From: JAYPUA01 sp038133845
GTDB lineage: Bacteria > SAR324 > NAC60-12
Length of the DNA stretch: 11,629 nt
Reading direction: 5' to 3'
NCBI GenBank assembly: GCA_038133845.1
Contig: JAYPUA010000076.1
Coordinates: 1 to 11,629, forward strand
Positions 1-6,563 of the stretch are shown piece after piece. A program made the position numbers and the translations under genes. Every line of letters begins with the position of its first letter. The first letter of the stretch is position 1. A model generated the notes under the pieces. That model ran no database searches and was not told the origin of the DNA. It saw nothing but the letters and a program-made list of their open reading frames with translations.

Positions 1-1
1 T

Positions 2-955
2 TCCCTGATGGTCCCCTGCAATGAAACGGATTGGAAGTGGATCTTGCAGAAGGTTGAGGAGACTGGTGCGGATGGAATTGAGTTGAACTTTGGCTGCCCA
101 CACGGCATGTCCGAGCGGGGAATGGGGTCTGCGGTGGGGCAGGTCCCGGAGTATGTGGAGATGGTCACCCGCTGGGCCAAGCAATACAGCTCCCTTCCGG
201 TGCTGGTGAAGCTCACTCCAAACATCACCGACATTCGTTTTGCCGCCCGCGCTGCCAAGGCGGGAGGCGCTGACGGGGTGAGCCTGATCAACACGGTCAA
301 CTCCATCATCTCGGTCGACCTGGATGAAATGGCACCGACTCCAACGGTGGATGGGAAGGGCTCCCATGGCGGTTATTGCGGGCCTGCCGTCAAGCCAATT
401 GCCTTGCACATGGTCGCCGAGATTGGCAGGGATGCCGAAACTCAAGGCTTGCCTATCTCAGCAATTGGGGGTATTTCCAACTGGCAGGACGTAGCCGAGT
501 TTCTTGCGCTTGGGGCCGCGGGAGTGCAGGTCTGCACAGCGGTGATGCACTACGGCTTCAAAATTGTCGATGAAATGACCAGCGGGCTCTCCGACTGGAT
601 GGAGGAAAAGGGCTACCTGTCCATTGAAGACTTCCGGGGGAAGGCGCTTCCCAACATCGTGAGCTGGGAGCAATTCAACCTGAAATACGACATCAAGGCA
701 CGGATCGATCAGAAGCAGTGCATTGAGTGCGGCCTGTGCTACATTGCCTGTGAGGATACTGCCCATCAGGCGATTCGCATGGAATCGACCGAACAGGGAC
801 GCGCCTTTGAGGTCATCGACGCCGAATGTGTCGGATGCAACCTCTGCAAGCTGGTCTGCCCGGTTCCGGACTGCATCACGATGGAGCGTGTGGACGACGG
901 GAGTGAGTACCAGAACTGGACAGGCCACCCGAACAATCCCATGTGTGGGAGCTAA
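2..955 (+). CDS. preA: NAD-dependent dihydropyrimidine dehydrogenase, PreA subunit (5' partial)
   Basis: This is the flavin- and Fe-S-containing subunit of bacterial dihydropyrimidine dehydrogenase. With PreT it reduces uracil or thymine to the 5,6-dihydro form in the cytoplasm, the first step of reductive pyrimidine catabolism. The reading frame is open to the left edge, so the N-terminus is missing; residues below count from the Met codon at 8. A TIM-barrel FMN domain carries the loop NFGCPHGMSERGMGSAVGQ (27-45), KLTPNITDI (68-76) and the phosphate-binding AIGGI region (152-156). A C-terminal ferredoxin domain has two 4Fe-4S motifs, C238/C241/C244/C248 and C274/C277/C280/C284. The cysteine that acts as general acid in the mammalian enzyme loop aligns with Val43. 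The TAA stop is followed 43 nt later by hydA, consistent with one operon. The family assignment is secure. PreT is presumed to be upstream. Confidence 0.95.
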   Translation, partial: SLMVPCNETDWKWILQKVEETGADGIELNFGCPHGMSERGMGSAVGQVPEYVEMVTRWAKQYSSLPVLVKLTPNITDIRFAARAAKAGGADGVSLINTVNSIISVDLDEMAPTPTVDGKGSHGGYCGPAVKPIALHMVAEIGRDAETQGLPISAIGGISNWQDVAEFLALGAAGVQVCTAVMHYGFKIVDEMTSGLSDWMEEKGYLSIEDFRGKALPNIVSWEQFNLKYDIKARIDQKQCIECGLCYIACEDTAHQAIRMESTEQGRAFEVIDAECVGCNLCKLVCPVPDCITMERVDDGSEYQNWTGHPNNPMCGS

Positions 956-987
956 GGGCAAACAAACCTCGTTTTCAAACTGATTTC

Positions 988-994
988 AAGGAGG
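988..994 (+). promoter_or_regulatory. Strong Shine-Dalgarno site of hydA
   Basis: AAGGAGG lies four bases before the ATG at 999. It is an almost perfect anti-16S match and fixes the hydA start. No convincing promoter is visible in the 43-nt gap between preA and hydA, which supports co-transcription. Confidence 0.8.
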
Positions 995-998
995 AGAT

Positions 999-2441
999 AT
1001 GAGTGTATTGATCAAAGGAGGGACCGTGGTGAACGCAGACCGAAGCTTTCGGGCGGACGTGCTGTGTGACGAGGGTCTCATTCAGGCGGTAGGAGAAAAT
1101 CTGGATGCGCCATCAGGCGCCGAGGTCGTGGATGCCGGTGGATGCTACGTGATGCCTGGCGGCATTGACCCGCACACCCACATGGAGCTTCCCTTCATGG
1201 GCACCGTGGCTTCAGAGGACTTCTTCTCCGGGACCACTGCCGGAGCGGTGGGTGGCACCACCATGATCATCGACTTCGTCATCCCGAGCCCGCAAGAGCC
1301 CATCATGGACGCCTATCACAAATGGCGGGGTTGGGCAGAGAAAGCGGCTACCGACTACAGCTTTCACGTGGCCATCACTTGGTGGGACGAAACGGTTCAC
1401 GACGCCATGGGAACCCTCTGCAACGAATACGGAGTCAACAGCTTCAAGCACTTCATGGCCTACAAAGGCGCCATCATGGCGGAGGACGAGACCTTGGTAA
1501 ACAGCTTCAACCGGGCTCGGGAGCTGGGAGCGCTCTGTACTGTCCATGCAGAAAGTGGGGAGTTGGTGGCCCACCTGCAACAGAAGATCCTGGAGAAAGG
1601 CATCACCGGACCGGAGGGACACCCGCTCTCTCGGCCTCCTGAAGTGGAAGGGGAGGCTGCCAACCGGGTAATTCGCTTCGCCCAGATTCTCCAGGTGCCG
1701 CTTTACCTGGTACACACCTCCTGTGCTCTTTCCCTCAATGAGATCGCGCGGGCTCGCCGTGAGGGACAGCGAGTTTACGGAGAGGTCCTCGCAGGGCACC
1801 TGCTGGTCGATGACAGCGTCTACCGCAACCCGGATTTCGACTTTGCCGCCGCACACGTGATGAGCCCCCCCTTTCGGCCTAAAGGGAACAAGGAGGCGTT
1901 GTGGCGAGGACTGCAGTCCGGCGATCTGCAAACCACCGCAACCGACCACTGCTGCTTCTGTGCAGACCAGAAAGCGATGGGCAAGGATGACTTCACCAAA
2001 ATCCCGAATGGAACCGGAGGTGTTGAAGACCGCATGCATGTCCTCTGGACACACGGGGTCAATACCGGACGTCTGACGATGAACGAGTTCGTCGCCGTCA
2101 CCTCGGCAAACACGGCCAAGATCTTCAACATCTATCCAAGGAAGGGCCTGATTGCCACCGGGAGCGATGCCGACATCGCCGTCTTTGATCCGGCAAGGAC
2201 TCACACCATCTCTGCCAAGACCCATCACCAGAATGTGGACTTCAACATCTTCGAGGGCATGGAGGTCAAGGGAGTCAACATTGCCACCGTCAGCCAGGGA
2301 AATCTGGTTTATCAAGATGGAGACGTCCGCACCACCCGGGGAACCGGTCGCTATGTGAAGCGCCCCTGCTTTGCCTCCTATTATGATGCCGTCCAGAAAC
2401 GCAGCGCCGCCACTGCTCCGACTGCGGTGAAGCGAAATTAG
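999..2441 (+). CDS. hydA: Dihydropyrimidinase / D-hydantoinase
   Basis: This cytoplasmic amidohydrolase opens the ring of 5,6-dihydrouracil or dihydrothymine to the N-carbamoyl-beta-amino acid, the second step of reductive pyrimidine breakdown. Many family members also hydrolyse hydantoins. At 480 residues it has the usual family length. All expected di-zinc ligands are visible: H59 and H61 in GGIDPHTHMELP, the lysine to be carbamylated K150 in NSFKHFMAYK, H183 in HAESGE, H239 in VHTS and D316 in TDHCCF. Y155 matches the substrate-binding tyrosine of characterised hydantoinases. The start is well supported by AAGGAGG just upstream. It follows preA directly and is followed after 2 nt by an ABC ATPase gene, so synthesis is probably coupled with both. 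Allantoinase is less likely given the NSFKHFMAYK signature and the preA neighbour. The sequence cannot tell which substrate is preferred in vivo. Confidence 0.96.
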   Translation: MSVLIKGGTVVNADRSFRADVLCDEGLIQAVGENLDAPSGAEVVDAGGCYVMPGGIDPHTHMELPFMGTVASEDFFSGTTAGAVGGTTMIIDFVIPSPQEPIMDAYHKWRGWAEKAATDYSFHVAITWWDETVHDAMGTLCNEYGVNSFKHFMAYKGAIMAEDETLVNSFNRARELGALCTVHAESGELVAHLQQKILEKGITGPEGHPLSRPPEVEGEAANRVIRFAQILQVPLYLVHTSCALSLNEIARARREGQRVYGEVLAGHLLVDDSVYRNPDFDFAAAHVMSPPFRPKGNKEALWRGLQSGDLQTTATDHCCFCADQKAMGKDDFTKIPNGTGGVEDRMHVLWTHGVNTGRLTMNEFVAVTSANTAKIFNIYPRKGLIATGSDADIAVFDPARTHTISAKTHHQNVDFNIFEGMEVKGVNIATVSQGNLVYQDGDVRTTRGTGRYVKRPCFASYYDAVQKRSAATAPTAVKRN

Positions 2442-2443
2442 GC

Positions 2444-3235
2444 ATGGCATCCCAGGAAGCAGGAACCGTAGTTTCGGCCCGTGGTCTGGATCTGACCTTT
2501 CAAACCAACGATGGGCCGGTGCATGCCTTGTCCAACATTGATCTTGATATTCATGAGGGCGAGTTCATTTCCTTCATCGGACCCTCAGGTTGCGGGAAAA
2601 CCACTTTCATGCGCGTGGTCGCCGACCTGGAGCACCCAACCAACGGGCAACTCACGGTCAATGGGGTCACTCCGGAGCAGGCCCGCCTGGACCGGAGCTA
2701 CGGATACGTCTTCCAGGCTCCAGCCCTGTTCCCCTGGAGAACCATCGCTGGAAACTTGAGGCTGCCCCTTGAGATCATGGGCATTTCCAAGGCCGAACAG
2801 AGAGAGCGAGTCACCGAAAGCATGGCGTTGGTCAACCTCTCCGGATTTGAGAACAAATTTCCCTGGCAGCTCTCCGGAGGCATGCAGCAGCGAGCGTCCA
2901 TTGCCCGGGCTCTGACCTTCAATCCCAAGCTGCTCCTGATGGACGAACCCTTCGGGGCGCTGGACGAGATTGTTCGGGATCAACTCAACGAACACTTTCT
3001 GAACCTCTGGAAAAAGACGCGCAAAACCGTCTTGTTTGTGACCCACTCGATTCCAGAGGCCGCCTACCTGTCGTCCAAAATTGTGGTCATGTCTCCACGC
3101 CCTGGACGAATCATTGATGTCATCGACAGCCAACTTCCCACAGACAGGACCCTGGACATCCGTGACACCCCGGAGTTCATGGAACTCTCCCACAAGATTC
3201 GGGAGGGTTTGCGGGCCGGTCACAGCTATGACTAG
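2444..3235 (+). CDS. ABC transporter ATPase, NitT/TauT family (putative pyrimidine importer)
   Basis: This cytoplasmic nucleotide-binding subunit powers import by the two permeases encoded next. At 263 residues it is complete, with Walker A GPSGCGKTT (46-54), Q-loop Q91 in VFQAPALFPWRT, signature LSGGMQQR (143-150), Walker B LLLMDEP (163-169) followed by the D-loop GALD (171-174), and switch His201 in VTHS. The FQAPALFPWRT form is typical of the nitrate/sulfonate/taurine/thiamine-precursor importer branch (SsuB, TauB and relatives). The ATG begins two bases after the hydA stop, and the TAG stop abuts the ATG of the first permease (TAGATG), so translation is likely coupled. The upstream Shine-Dalgarno match is weak, which fits coupling. 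The substrate is inferred from context: sitting between hydA and an NMT1-like binding protein, it probably carries a pyrimidine or related ring compound. Confidence 0.92.
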   Translation: MASQEAGTVVSARGLDLTFQTNDGPVHALSNIDLDIHEGEFISFIGPSGCGKTTFMRVVADLEHPTNGQLTVNGVTPEQARLDRSYGYVFQAPALFPWRTIAGNLRLPLEIMGISKAEQRERVTESMALVNLSGFENKFPWQLSGGMQQRASIARALTFNPKLLLMDEPFGALDEIVRDQLNEHFLNLWKKTRKTVLFVTHSIPEAAYLSSKIVVMSPRPGRIIDVIDSQLPTDRTLDIRDTPEFMELSHKIREGLRAGHSYD

Positions 3236-4120
3236 ATGAAAGCCATACTGCAAAAATCACCAATCCTGCCCGTTTTGACCGTGCTTCTGGTGCTGGTTGC
3301 CGTGTGGTATGCAGGAGCCGTCTGGCTCAATGCTCCGGTCCTGCAAGATCAGTATGAGCGGGAAGAGACCACGTGGGACGCCCCGAGGCTGGTTGAGGAT
3401 GCCTGGAGCATGGAACGTCCGGTGCTCCCGGCACCCCATCAGATTTTTGCAGACTCCTGGAAGTCGATCTTCAAACAGAGGATTTCATCAAAGCGAAGCC
3501 TCGTCTATCACGGCTGGGTGACGCTGTCCTCGACGTTGGCAGGTTTTGCCATCGGATCGGTCCTTGGAGTGCTGTTGGCCGTGGGCATCATTCACATCCC
3601 CACCCTCAACAAGAGCGTGATGCCCTGGATCATCGCCTCCCAGACCATTCCGATCCTGGCGATTGCTCCCATGATCATTGTGGTGCTGGGAGCCATCGGT
3701 TTAACCGGAGTGCTGCCCAAGGCCTCCATCTCCGCCTATCTGTGCTTCTTTCCGGTCACTATCGGGATGGTGAAGGGCTTGCGCTCCCCGGACCGTACCC
3801 ACCGGGATCTGATGAAGACCTACAACGCCTCAACCTCCCAAATCTTTTGGAAGTTGCGCTGGCCGGCATCCACCCCGTTCCTGTTCGCCAGCTTCAAGGT
3901 CTCGATTGCCATTAGCCTGGTCGGAGCGATTGTTGGAGAGTTGCCCGCGGGAGCACGTGCGGGGCTGGGAGCCCGGTTGTTGACAGGTTCCTATTATGGA
4001 CAAACGATCCAGATCTGGAGCGCGCTGCTGGTCGCCTCCTTGTTGTCCGGTGCCTTGATCGCTCTGGTTGGCATGCTGGAGCGCCTGATCCTGCGGCGCA
4101 GCGGGGGTGCCGTTGGCTAG
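3236..4120 (+). CDS. ABC transporter permease 1 (putative pyrimidine importer)
   Basis: This inner-membrane permease subunit of the binding-protein-dependent importer has 294 residues. The first membrane segment is at about 11-30. A polar stretch of roughly 60 residues (31-95) follows before the standard BPD_transp_1 core, whose segments lie at about 98-119, 129-155, 164-180, 218-234 and 262-283. The cytoplasmic EAA-type coupling loop, which docks on the ATPase, is visible around 193-225, ending in AISLVGAIVGE. The polar loop after the first segment is longer than usual in this family. The ATG immediately follows the ATPase stop codon. The 3' end overlaps the next permease by 14 nt. The pair would form a heterodimeric channel. 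The transporter class is certain; the substrate is inferred from the adjacent preA-hydA genes and the NMT1-like binding protein. Confidence 0.9.
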   Translation: MKAILQKSPILPVLTVLLVLVAVWYAGAVWLNAPVLQDQYEREETTWDAPRLVEDAWSMERPVLPAPHQIFADSWKSIFKQRISSKRSLVYHGWVTLSSTLAGFAIGSVLGVLLAVGIIHIPTLNKSVMPWIIASQTIPILAIAPMIIVVLGAIGLTGVLPKASISAYLCFFPVTIGMVKGLRSPDRTHRDLMKTYNASTSQIFWKLRWPASTPFLFASFKVSIAISLVGAIVGELPAGARAGLGARLLTGSYYGQTIQIWSALLVASLLSGALIALVGMLERLILRRSGGAVG

Positions 4121-5243
4121 CACGCTTGCCTTGCCAGAGAGCGCGATCCGACGCTGGCCTTACGTTCTTTTCCTGCTCTGCTTCGCCATTCAGCTTGCGA
4201 CCTCGCGCCGTTGGCTGGAGGACGTGGGCAGCTTGTTCTGGGTCGTCGTCGTCGCAGCCATCGGAGTTATCCTCAGGAGCCACTTTTTCTCCCCCCTCTG
4301 GGGACGTGTTCTGCTCACCGCAGTCACTGTGCTTGCGGCCAATGAGTTGGTCGGGGTCGTCCAAAAGCTGGAGGAGGTTCCGGAGTGGGGGTTCTGGCTG
4401 TGCCTGGCAGGGCTGACCTTTGTCATCTGGGAGACCTTGGGGATTTGGGCTCGCTTGTCCTGGCAGAGGCAGAATCTGGCCCAGGTGGTGATCAACCTGT
4501 GGGTTCCTCTAATGTTCGGTGGGTTTCTCCTGTTTTACTGGGAGGTGCTTACGGTCGGGTTCAAGGTCCCGTTTGTGCTGTTGCCTCCCCCCTCCATGGT
4601 TGGAGCTGCGATTCTGAAATCACCGGACATTCTCTGGGCAGACTTTCAGCAGACGTTTGTAAAGTCCGTACTGATCGGTTATCTTTCCGGTTGCGGGGCT
4701 GGGTTGCTCGTCGCAGTTCTTGTGGACCGGTCTCCTTTTCTGCAAAGAGGGCTGTTGCCTCTCGGGAATCTGGTCAGCGCCCTGCCTGTGGTCGGCGTTG
4801 CTCCGATCATGGTGATGTGGTTCGGGTTTGATTGGCAGTCAAAAGCAGCAGTGGTCATCATCATGACGTTCTTTCCCATGCTGGTGAATACCATCACCGG
4901 GCTGGCGTCTCCTTCACGGATCGAGAACGACCTGATGCGATCGTATGCTGCGGACTACTGGCAGACCCTGTTCCGTCTGCGCCTGCCCAGCGCGCTGCCC
5001 TTTATTTTCAATGCGCTGAAGATCAACTCCACGCTGGCATTGATTGGAGCCATTGTCGCAGAATTCTTTGGAACGCCGATTGTCGGAATGGGATTTCGCA
5101 TCTCCACTGAGATCGGGAGGATGAATGTGGACCTGGTTTGGGCCTCGATCGCAGTTGCGGCCCTGGCAGGCTCCATTTTTTATGCCGGAATCGCCTTGAT
5201 TGAACGCCGGGTCACGTCATGGCATCCCTCCTTTCACGACTGA
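4107..5243 (+). CDS. ABC transporter permease 2 with N-terminal membrane extension
   Basis: This is the second inner-membrane permease of the importer. The C-terminal part (about 130-370) is a normal BPD_transp_1 permease: segments near 131-150, 185-206, 216-240, 248-265, 300-322 and 344-366, the LLPPPSMV periplasmic stretch, and an EAA coupling loop near 276-320 ending in ALIGAIVAEFFG. About 125 extra residues precede it, with four likely membrane segments (18-34, 43-57, 66-84, 95-113), making the protein 378 residues against about 250-280 for the family. I chose the GTG at 4107 because an in-frame TGA lies at 4086-4088 and translation probably re-initiates there, inside the end of permease 1; TTG at 4113 is an alternative. 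I do not recognise the extension. It may be a scaffold or accessory membrane domain. The downstream binding-protein gene completes the transporter. Confidence 0.88.
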   Translation: MPLASTLALPESAIRRWPYVLFLLCFAIQLATSRRWLEDVGSLFWVVVVAAIGVILRSHFFSPLWGRVLLTAVTVLAANELVGVVQKLEEVPEWGFWLCLAGLTFVIWETLGIWARLSWQRQNLAQVVINLWVPLMFGGFLLFYWEVLTVGFKVPFVLLPPPSMVGAAILKSPDILWADFQQTFVKSVLIGYLSGCGAGLLVAVLVDRSPFLQRGLLPLGNLVSALPVVGVAPIMVMWFGFDWQSKAAVVIIMTFFPMLVNTITGLASPSRIENDLMRSYAADYWQTLFRLRLPSALPFIFNALKINSTLALIGAIVAEFFGTPIVGMGFRISTEIGRMNVDLVWASIAVAALAGSIFYAGIALIERRVTSWHPSFHD

Positions 5244-5264
5244 GACTTTCCCGCTTCCCTGCCA

Positions 5265-5298
5265 AGTCCGAACAGGGACTCCGGTGCCTCAAGGCACC
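5265..5298 (+). promoter_or_regulatory. Two tandem hairpins in the leader of the binding-protein gene
   Basis: The 85-nt gap between permease 2 and the binding-protein gene can fold into two small stems. The first is AGTCC/GGACT (5265-5269 with 5276-5280, six-base loop). The second is GGTGCC/GGCACC (5283-5288 with 5293-5298, loop TCAA), followed by ATTTT. The second resembles a weak intrinsic terminator. Such intercistronic stems are also known to set unequal amounts of binding protein and membrane subunits by partial termination or by protecting the 5' end of the mRNA. The pairing is seen directly; the role is inferred. Confidence 0.45.
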
Positions 5299-5328
5299 AT
5301 TTTCCAACACTTCATGATGAAGGTGCTC

Positions 5329-6327
5329 ATGAAAAAACTCATCACTTTGGCAATCTCTGGGCTGTTTGCATTCTCGGCCCAGGCTGCAGACAAGCTCACC
5401 CTCCAGCTCAAATGGGTCACACAGGCTCAGTTTGGAGGATATTATGTTGCCCAGGACAAGGGCTTCTATGAGGAAGCCGGATTGGATGTCACCATCAAGC
5501 CCGGAGGGCCGGACATTGCTCCACCTCAGGTGATTGCTGGCGGCGGTGCTGATGTCATCATCGACTGGATGCCCTCTGCTCTGGCCACCCGTGAAAAGGG
5601 AGTGGCTCTGGTCAACATTGCCCAGGTATTCAAGAAATCCGGGATGATGCTGACCTGCCGTAACGACAGCGGGATCAAGTCTCCGGCCGATTTCAAGGGG
5701 AAGACGCTCGGGGTCTGGTTCTACGGGAACGAGTATCCGTTCCTGAGTTGGATGAGCAAGCTTGGAATGTCCACCGACGGAGGAGCCAATGGAGTGACGG
5801 TGCTCAAGCAGGGCTTCAATGTTGACCCGATCCTGCAGAAGCAGGCCCACTGCATCTCCACCATGACCTACAACGAGTACTGGCAGGTGATTGATGCTGG
5901 CCTGAAGGCTTCCGACCTGACGGTGTACAAGTATGAAGATCAAGGAGTGGCGACTCAGGAGGACGGGCTCTATGTGATGGAGGACCGCCTCAAGGATCCG
6001 GCCTTCGTCAAGCTGATGGCTCGCTTCCTCAAGGCCTCGCTGAAGGGGTGGGAGTATGCAGGAGCAAACCCGGATGAGGCGGCCGACATTGTCCTCGACA
6101 ATGACGACACCGGTGCACAGACCCAAAAGCACCAGCGCCGCATGATGCGTGAGGTCAACAAGCTGGTCGCTGCCGAGGCACAGCCCAAAGGAATTGGCTA
6201 CCTCGACCCCGCCGATTATGAGCGCACGGTTGAAGTCTTGCTGTCCTCCAAGTCCACCCCGGTGATCACCAAGCGCCCGCAAGGGGCCTGGAGCCATGCC
6301 GTGTGGAACGCAATGCAGGGGCTCTGA
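5329..6327 (+). CDS. NMT1/THI5-like periplasmic substrate-binding protein (putative pyrimidine importer)
   Basis: This is the periplasmic binding protein of the ABC importer encoded just upstream. I chose the ATG at 5329, giving 332 residues, because it has an AAGG Shine-Dalgarno match five bases upstream and begins directly with a signal peptide (MKKLITLAISGLFAFSAQA, cleavage after residue 19). In-frame ATGs at 5314 and 5317 and the open frame back to 5200 would put a long non-signal stretch in front. The mature protein starts with the NMT1/ThiY/RibY-type pattern LKWVTQAQFGGYYVAQDKGF (27-46), then the GADVIIDW region (73-80) and the pocket region GVWFYGNEYPF (128-138). Related proteins bind pyrimidine or flavin-type rings. 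With preA and hydA in the same operon, uracil, thymine, a dihydropyrimidine or hydantoin is the likely ligand. The stop is followed 18 nt later by a strong hairpin. Confidence 0.9.
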   Translation: MKKLITLAISGLFAFSAQAADKLTLQLKWVTQAQFGGYYVAQDKGFYEEAGLDVTIKPGGPDIAPPQVIAGGGADVIIDWMPSALATREKGVALVNIAQVFKKSGMMLTCRNDSGIKSPADFKGKTLGVWFYGNEYPFLSWMSKLGMSTDGGANGVTVLKQGFNVDPILQKQAHCISTMTYNEYWQVIDAGLKASDLTVYKYEDQGVATQEDGLYVMEDRLKDPAFVKLMARFLKASLKGWEYAGANPDEAADIVLDNDDTGAQTQKHQRRMMREVNKLVAAEAQPKGIGYLDPADYERTVEVLLSSKSTPVITKRPQGAWSHAVWNAMQGL

Positions 6328-6345
6328 TCTGCATTTTCGAGCATT

Positions 6346-6370
6346 CCCGGAGGTTGCTGCAACCTCCGGG
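6346..6370 (+). terminator. Hairpin after the pyrimidine operon
   Basis: CCCGGAGGTTG (6346-6356) pairs perfectly with CAACCTCCGGG (6360-6370) around a three-base loop (an 11-bp GC-rich stem, or 10 bp with a five-base loop). It lies 18 nt after the binding-protein stop and is the natural end of the plus-strand operon. The following bases (TCTACTGTGG) are not a true U-tract, so it may be an inefficient terminator or a 3' stability element. Confidence 0.6.
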
Positions 6371-6563
6371 TCTACTGTGGGAGCCCCCTTCGGGAGAGAG
6401 CGTCTTCCGGGAAGAGGCAGCCCAACTCGCAATCCGTGATGACCAATCCTGAGAAAAGCAGCAAAAGCAGGTGCAGGGTATTCCTCATCCGGCCTTCACG
6501 GGGAGCAGATCCTTCATTGAGTTGTTGAACCCATGTGCCCTGGAGAGGTTACCAACTCGTTTT
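6371..6563. other. Convergent intergenic region with small palindromes
   Basis: This stretch lies between the end of the pyrimidine operon and the end of the SOUL gene, which converge. It holds a short CCC-TTC-GGG stem (6386-6394) within GTGGGAGCCCCCTTCGGG, a pattern reminiscent of the head of gammaproteobacterial REP elements, and a TCTTC-CGG-GAAGA stem (6403-6415). On the minus strand just past the SOUL stop, GAGTTG/CAACTC with an inner AACC/GGTT pairing could form an interrupted hairpin, but no T-run follows. I see no gene here. Confidence 0.4.

Noticed and set aside
1212..2450. Long minus-strand open frame (412 codons) opposite hydA
   Set aside because: It is antisense to a complete hydA with every zinc ligand conserved, and its translation shows no recognisable domain. 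It is an artefact of GC-rich codon use.
5200..5328. Upstream extension of the binding protein to 5200
   Set aside because: It would overlap the end of permease 2 and put 43 residues before an obvious signal peptide. The ATG at 5329 has its own Shine-Dalgarno match.
2444..6327. Riboflavin (RibXY) or thiamine-precursor (ThiXYZ) importer
   Set aside because: The binding protein is of the same broad family, but the genes are interlocked with preA and hydA, the THI5-type cysteine motif is not seen, and no riboswitch-like leader stands before the ATPase gene. It is not fully excluded.
5212..6432. Long minus-strand open frame (406 codons) opposite the NMT1-like binding protein
   Set aside because: The plus strand encodes a clear signal peptide and NMT1 motifs. 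The opposite frame has no domain and runs through the hairpin region.
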